From contig NZ_JBBVGR010000009.1 of the NCBI RefSeq assembly GCF_038148855.1, positions 124,001 through 188,000 of the forward strand: 64,000 nucleotides of DNA. Reading direction: 5' to 3'. The notes beneath the pieces were generated by a model that was not told the origin of the DNA, ran no database searches, and saw only the letters and a program-made list of their open reading frames with translations. Below are positions 59,621 through 64,000 of the stretch, one piece after another. The DNA is from Phycobacter sedimenti (GTDB lineage Bacteria > Pseudomonadota > Alphaproteobacteria > Rhodobacterales > Rhodobacteraceae). The stretch's first letter is position 1, and every line of letters starts with the position of its first letter. The translations under genes and the position numbers were made by a program.

Positions 59621-60346
59621 TCACTCGCTTCTCAACGCCGCCGCCGCCAGGATCGGACCGCTGTTGATCTCTTGCACCAGCACCGCGAGGGAGTGATCCC
59701 CCGGCAAAGGCACGGTCAAAGTGAGGTCTTCCGCGCCATTCCAGTCCGCCAGCCGCGTCCACTCTTCAACGATATTTGCATAGTCAATCGTGCGCCCTGC
59801 CAATTCGCCCCGGCTGATTGCAACCCGTTTCAGCGGCGCATAGCGAATGACATCGACAACAGCTGAACGAGGCGCAGCGCCCGTGACTGGGCGAAGGGAA
59901 ATCGTCACTCCGCTCGGGCTTTGGTGCATTGAAAGCGAAACGGAACTGGGCACGGCGCGGTGGCGCGCAATGGCGTCGGCCAGGGCCATCGGATCAGCGC
60001 CTCCGATATCCTCTTGCCCCATCACGATCATTTGCGGGGTATGCACCATCCGGTGCCCCATGGCCTGTGCGTAGGCCTTTTGCCGGGCGGTATAGGCCGG
60101 GTCGGCAAAGATGTCCTTCCAGCCGATGTAATCCCAATAGTCCACATGGAATGCCAGCGCCAGGACATCATCGCGCTCAGAGAGCTTGTGCATCAAGGCA
60201 TCTGCCGGAGGGCAGGATGCGCAGCCTTGCGAGGTGAAGAGTTCCACTACGATGGGAGACGGCCTGGGCTCGGCGACAGAAATCGCCGGAAACGCAAAGC
60301 ACAGGAGGCTGGCCAAGGCGGCAAAGGTCTTCATCGTTTGCTTCAT
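59621..60346 (-). CDS. DUF1223 secreted thioredoxin-like protein
   Basis: A 241-residue protein with a signal peptide (about residues 1-24) and a DUF1223 domain, a thioredoxin-fold variant with C-x-x-C in 'FTSQGCASCPPAD'. 'AFHVDYWDYIGWKD' and 'RQKAYAQAMG' are highly conserved. The ATG at 60346 or 60334 may be used; the longer frame upstream is unlikely. Function is unknown, probably periplasmic redox. Confidence 0.88.
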   Translation of the reverse strand: MKQTMKTFAALASLLCFAFPAISVAEPRPSPIVVELFTSQGCASCPPADALMHKLSERDDVLALAFHVDYWDYIGWKDIFADPAYTARQKAYAQAMGHRMVHTPQMIVMGQEDIGGADPMALADAIARHRAVPSSVSLSMHQSPSGVTISLRPVTGAAPRSAVVDVIRYAPLKRVAISRGELAGRTIDYANIVEEWTRLADWNGAEDLTLTVPLPGDHSLAVLVQEINSGPILAAAALRSE

Positions 60347-60472
60347 ATCCCTTGTCGGTCTTCGTCTCGCGAGCGCAGGCGCTGCCCTATTCTGGTATGG
60401 ATGTAACTCAGCCACGCCGACAAGGCCAATCAATCATTCTTGAGAGCTGTTTCAAACCCGTTTCCTGCCCCC

Positions 60473-60504
60473 TTGGCAAGTTTTGTGTACTATTGCATAC
60501 AAAA
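60473..60504 (+). promoter_or_regulatory. Candidate acnA promoter with overlapping palindrome
   Basis: TTGGCA (60473-60478) and CATACA (60496-60501) are 17 nt apart. An imperfect palindrome, TTTTGTGTAC to GCATACAAAA (60481-60504), covers the spacer and -10, so a repressor bound here could block transcription. The leader to acnA would be about 95 nt. Confidence 0.4.
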
Positions 60505-60602
60505 ATTGCACGGTGCGGCGTTTCCCCTATTGAAACAACAGCCAACCTGTTGCAGATAGCCTGCAGCGAATTCCCCATTTTCACATCCAGAGGGAGGCCA
60601 AC

Positions 60603-63290
<2,688 letters not shown>

Positions 63291-63313
63291 GGCTTTCGAC
63301 ACAGGTACATGGG

Positions 63314-63345
63314 AAAGGCGGCCCCAGCGGGTCGCCTTTTCTGTT
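63314..63345 (+). terminator. Terminator of acnA
   Basis: An 11-bp stem with one G-T pair, AAAGGCGGCCC (63314-63324) and GGGTCGCCTTT (63329-63339), has a 4-nt loop and is followed by TCTGTT. Confidence 0.88.
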
Positions 63346-63380
63346 GGGGGTCAAAGAGATCCGTGAAAGAGGACTAGCGC

Positions 63381-63743
63381 ATGAATGATTTGAAAGAGAC
63401 CGGCCTCAAGGTTTCGAGCAGCATCACCGGCTATCACGCCCATGTCTATTTCGATGCGGAAACGGTGGAACAGGCGCTGGTCCTGTGCCAGCGCGCATCA
63501 GAGCTGTTCGGCGTCAAGATGGGCCGCGTCCATGACAAGCTGGTTGGCCCGCACCCGATGTGGTCCTGCCAGCTGGCCGCGACGCCTCAGCAGTTTGCAG
63601 ACCTCCTTCCCTGGCTGGCGCTGAACCGTGATGGGCTCATCGTCTTTGCCCATCCCGAAACCGGCGACGAGCTGGCCGATCACCGCGATCACGGCATCTG
63701 GCTGGGCACAGGGCTGGAGTTGGAACTGTCACTTTTCGAGTGA
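63381..63743 (+). CDS. DOPA 4,5-dioxygenase family protein
   Basis: A 120-residue member of the DOPA dioxygenase family of small extradiol-type ring-cleavage enzymes. 'GYHAHVYFD' and 'GPHPMWSCQ' carry the His residues expected to bind iron, and 'AHPETGDELADHRDHGIWLG' is the C-terminal signature. The bacterial substrate is uncertain. It follows acnA by 90 nt, after the terminator. Confidence 0.88.
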   Translation: MNDLKETGLKVSSSITGYHAHVYFDAETVEQALVLCQRASELFGVKMGRVHDKLVGPHPMWSCQLAATPQQFADLLPWLALNRDGLIVFAHPETGDELADHRDHGIWLGTGLELELSLFE

Positions 63744-63752
63744 GGTCACAAT

Positions 63753-63989
63753 TCACGGCCCCTCTGCGCCTCCTGCCGTGGGCTTCAATTTTGAATACTG
63801 CGGATACGCCCTACACAGATCGTAGACAAAGTTTTTCTCGATATCCGCTATCAGTACGGCAAACTTCCTGCGTAGGTCCCGCCGCTCATCAGCGTCTGTC
63901 ACTCTGTCAATTGCTAAGATCAATTTCGACGAAGAGCTATACAACTCTTCTACGCCCTCGAAAATGCCACGCACCTCGTCTTCGTCCAT
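63753..63989 (-). CDS. Hypothetical small protein
   Basis: A complete 78-residue acidic/basic helical protein. AGGAGG lies 5 nt upstream of the ATG at 63989, which supports a real gene. It has 'MDEDEVRGIFEGVEELYSSSS' and 'RRDLRRKFAVLIADIEKNFVYDLCRAYPQY'; GC is lower than in its surroundings. It is convergent with the DOPA dioxygenase gene (9 nt apart). I do not recognise the family. Confidence 0.65.
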   Translation of the reverse strand: MDEDEVRGIFEGVEELYSSSSKLILAIDRVTDADERRDLRRKFAVLIADIEKNFVYDLCRAYPQYSKLKPTAGGAEGP

Positions 63990-64000
63990 GCTGGCCTCCT

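Overview
The window looks like chromosome from a GC-rich (about 60-65 %) marine-type alphaproteobacterium of the Rhodobacteraceae (Roseobacter-like). The evidence is a Rhodobacter capsulatus-type gene transfer agent (GTA) capsid cluster, the fab cluster order, small DUF6455/DUF3168/DUF1223 genes typical of the family, and a DUF3445 haem demethylase. No insertion sequence, CRISPR array, rRNA operon or plasmid replication gene was seen.

Layout. 1-6913 (minus strand): the head half of a GTA cluster, g1 to g9, with g9 cut by the window edge and a near-consensus sigma70 promoter upstream. 7228-13180 (minus): mltG and a fatty-acid synthesis cluster fabD-fabG-acpP-[HisA-like]-fabF. 13365-17227: a cytochrome b561/YceI fusion, a separate secreted YceI protein, and the ribosomal protein operon rpsF-rpsR-rplI. 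17303-22052: small secreted proteins and lipoproteins, trigger factor and a porin. 22465-40011: a 17.5-kb Calvin-Benson-Bassham (CBB) cluster. 40177-45023: an unknown protein, a small response regulator and histidine kinase, tRNA-Leu(UAG), a Hint-domain protein and nnrD. 45196-47036: glnB-glnA. 47221-63989: mostly single housekeeping or family-specific genes, including a GAF kinase, a YegD-like Hsp70, MltB, a DUF3445 enzyme, a hydrolase-OsmC fusion, purB, a solitary FliG-like protein, an LpxL-like acyltransferase and aconitase.

The most notable region is the CBB cluster. It is split into two modules, each read away from its own LysR-type CbbR. Module one is cbbR1 < > cbbL-cbbS-cbbQ-cbbO, a green-type form IAq RuBisCO with its activase. 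Module two is cbbR2 < > cbbF-P-T-G-K-A-E-Y-[thioredoxin-like]-Z, covering regeneration of RuBP, sugar-phosphate proofreading and 2-phosphoglycolate removal. The two modules meet tail to tail, with cbbO and cbbR2 only 2 nt apart. Together they supply most of the cycle; triose-phosphate isomerase and ribose-5-phosphate isomerase must come from elsewhere. An unrecognised gene lies just downstream of cbbR1, and a thioredoxin-like gene overlaps cbbZ.

Other points are a HisA paralogue in the fab cluster with a changed catalytic residue, a Hint domain lacking its nucleophile, a low-GC stretch inside nnrD, and a possible frameshift near 40190. All calls come from reading the sequence; no database search was run.
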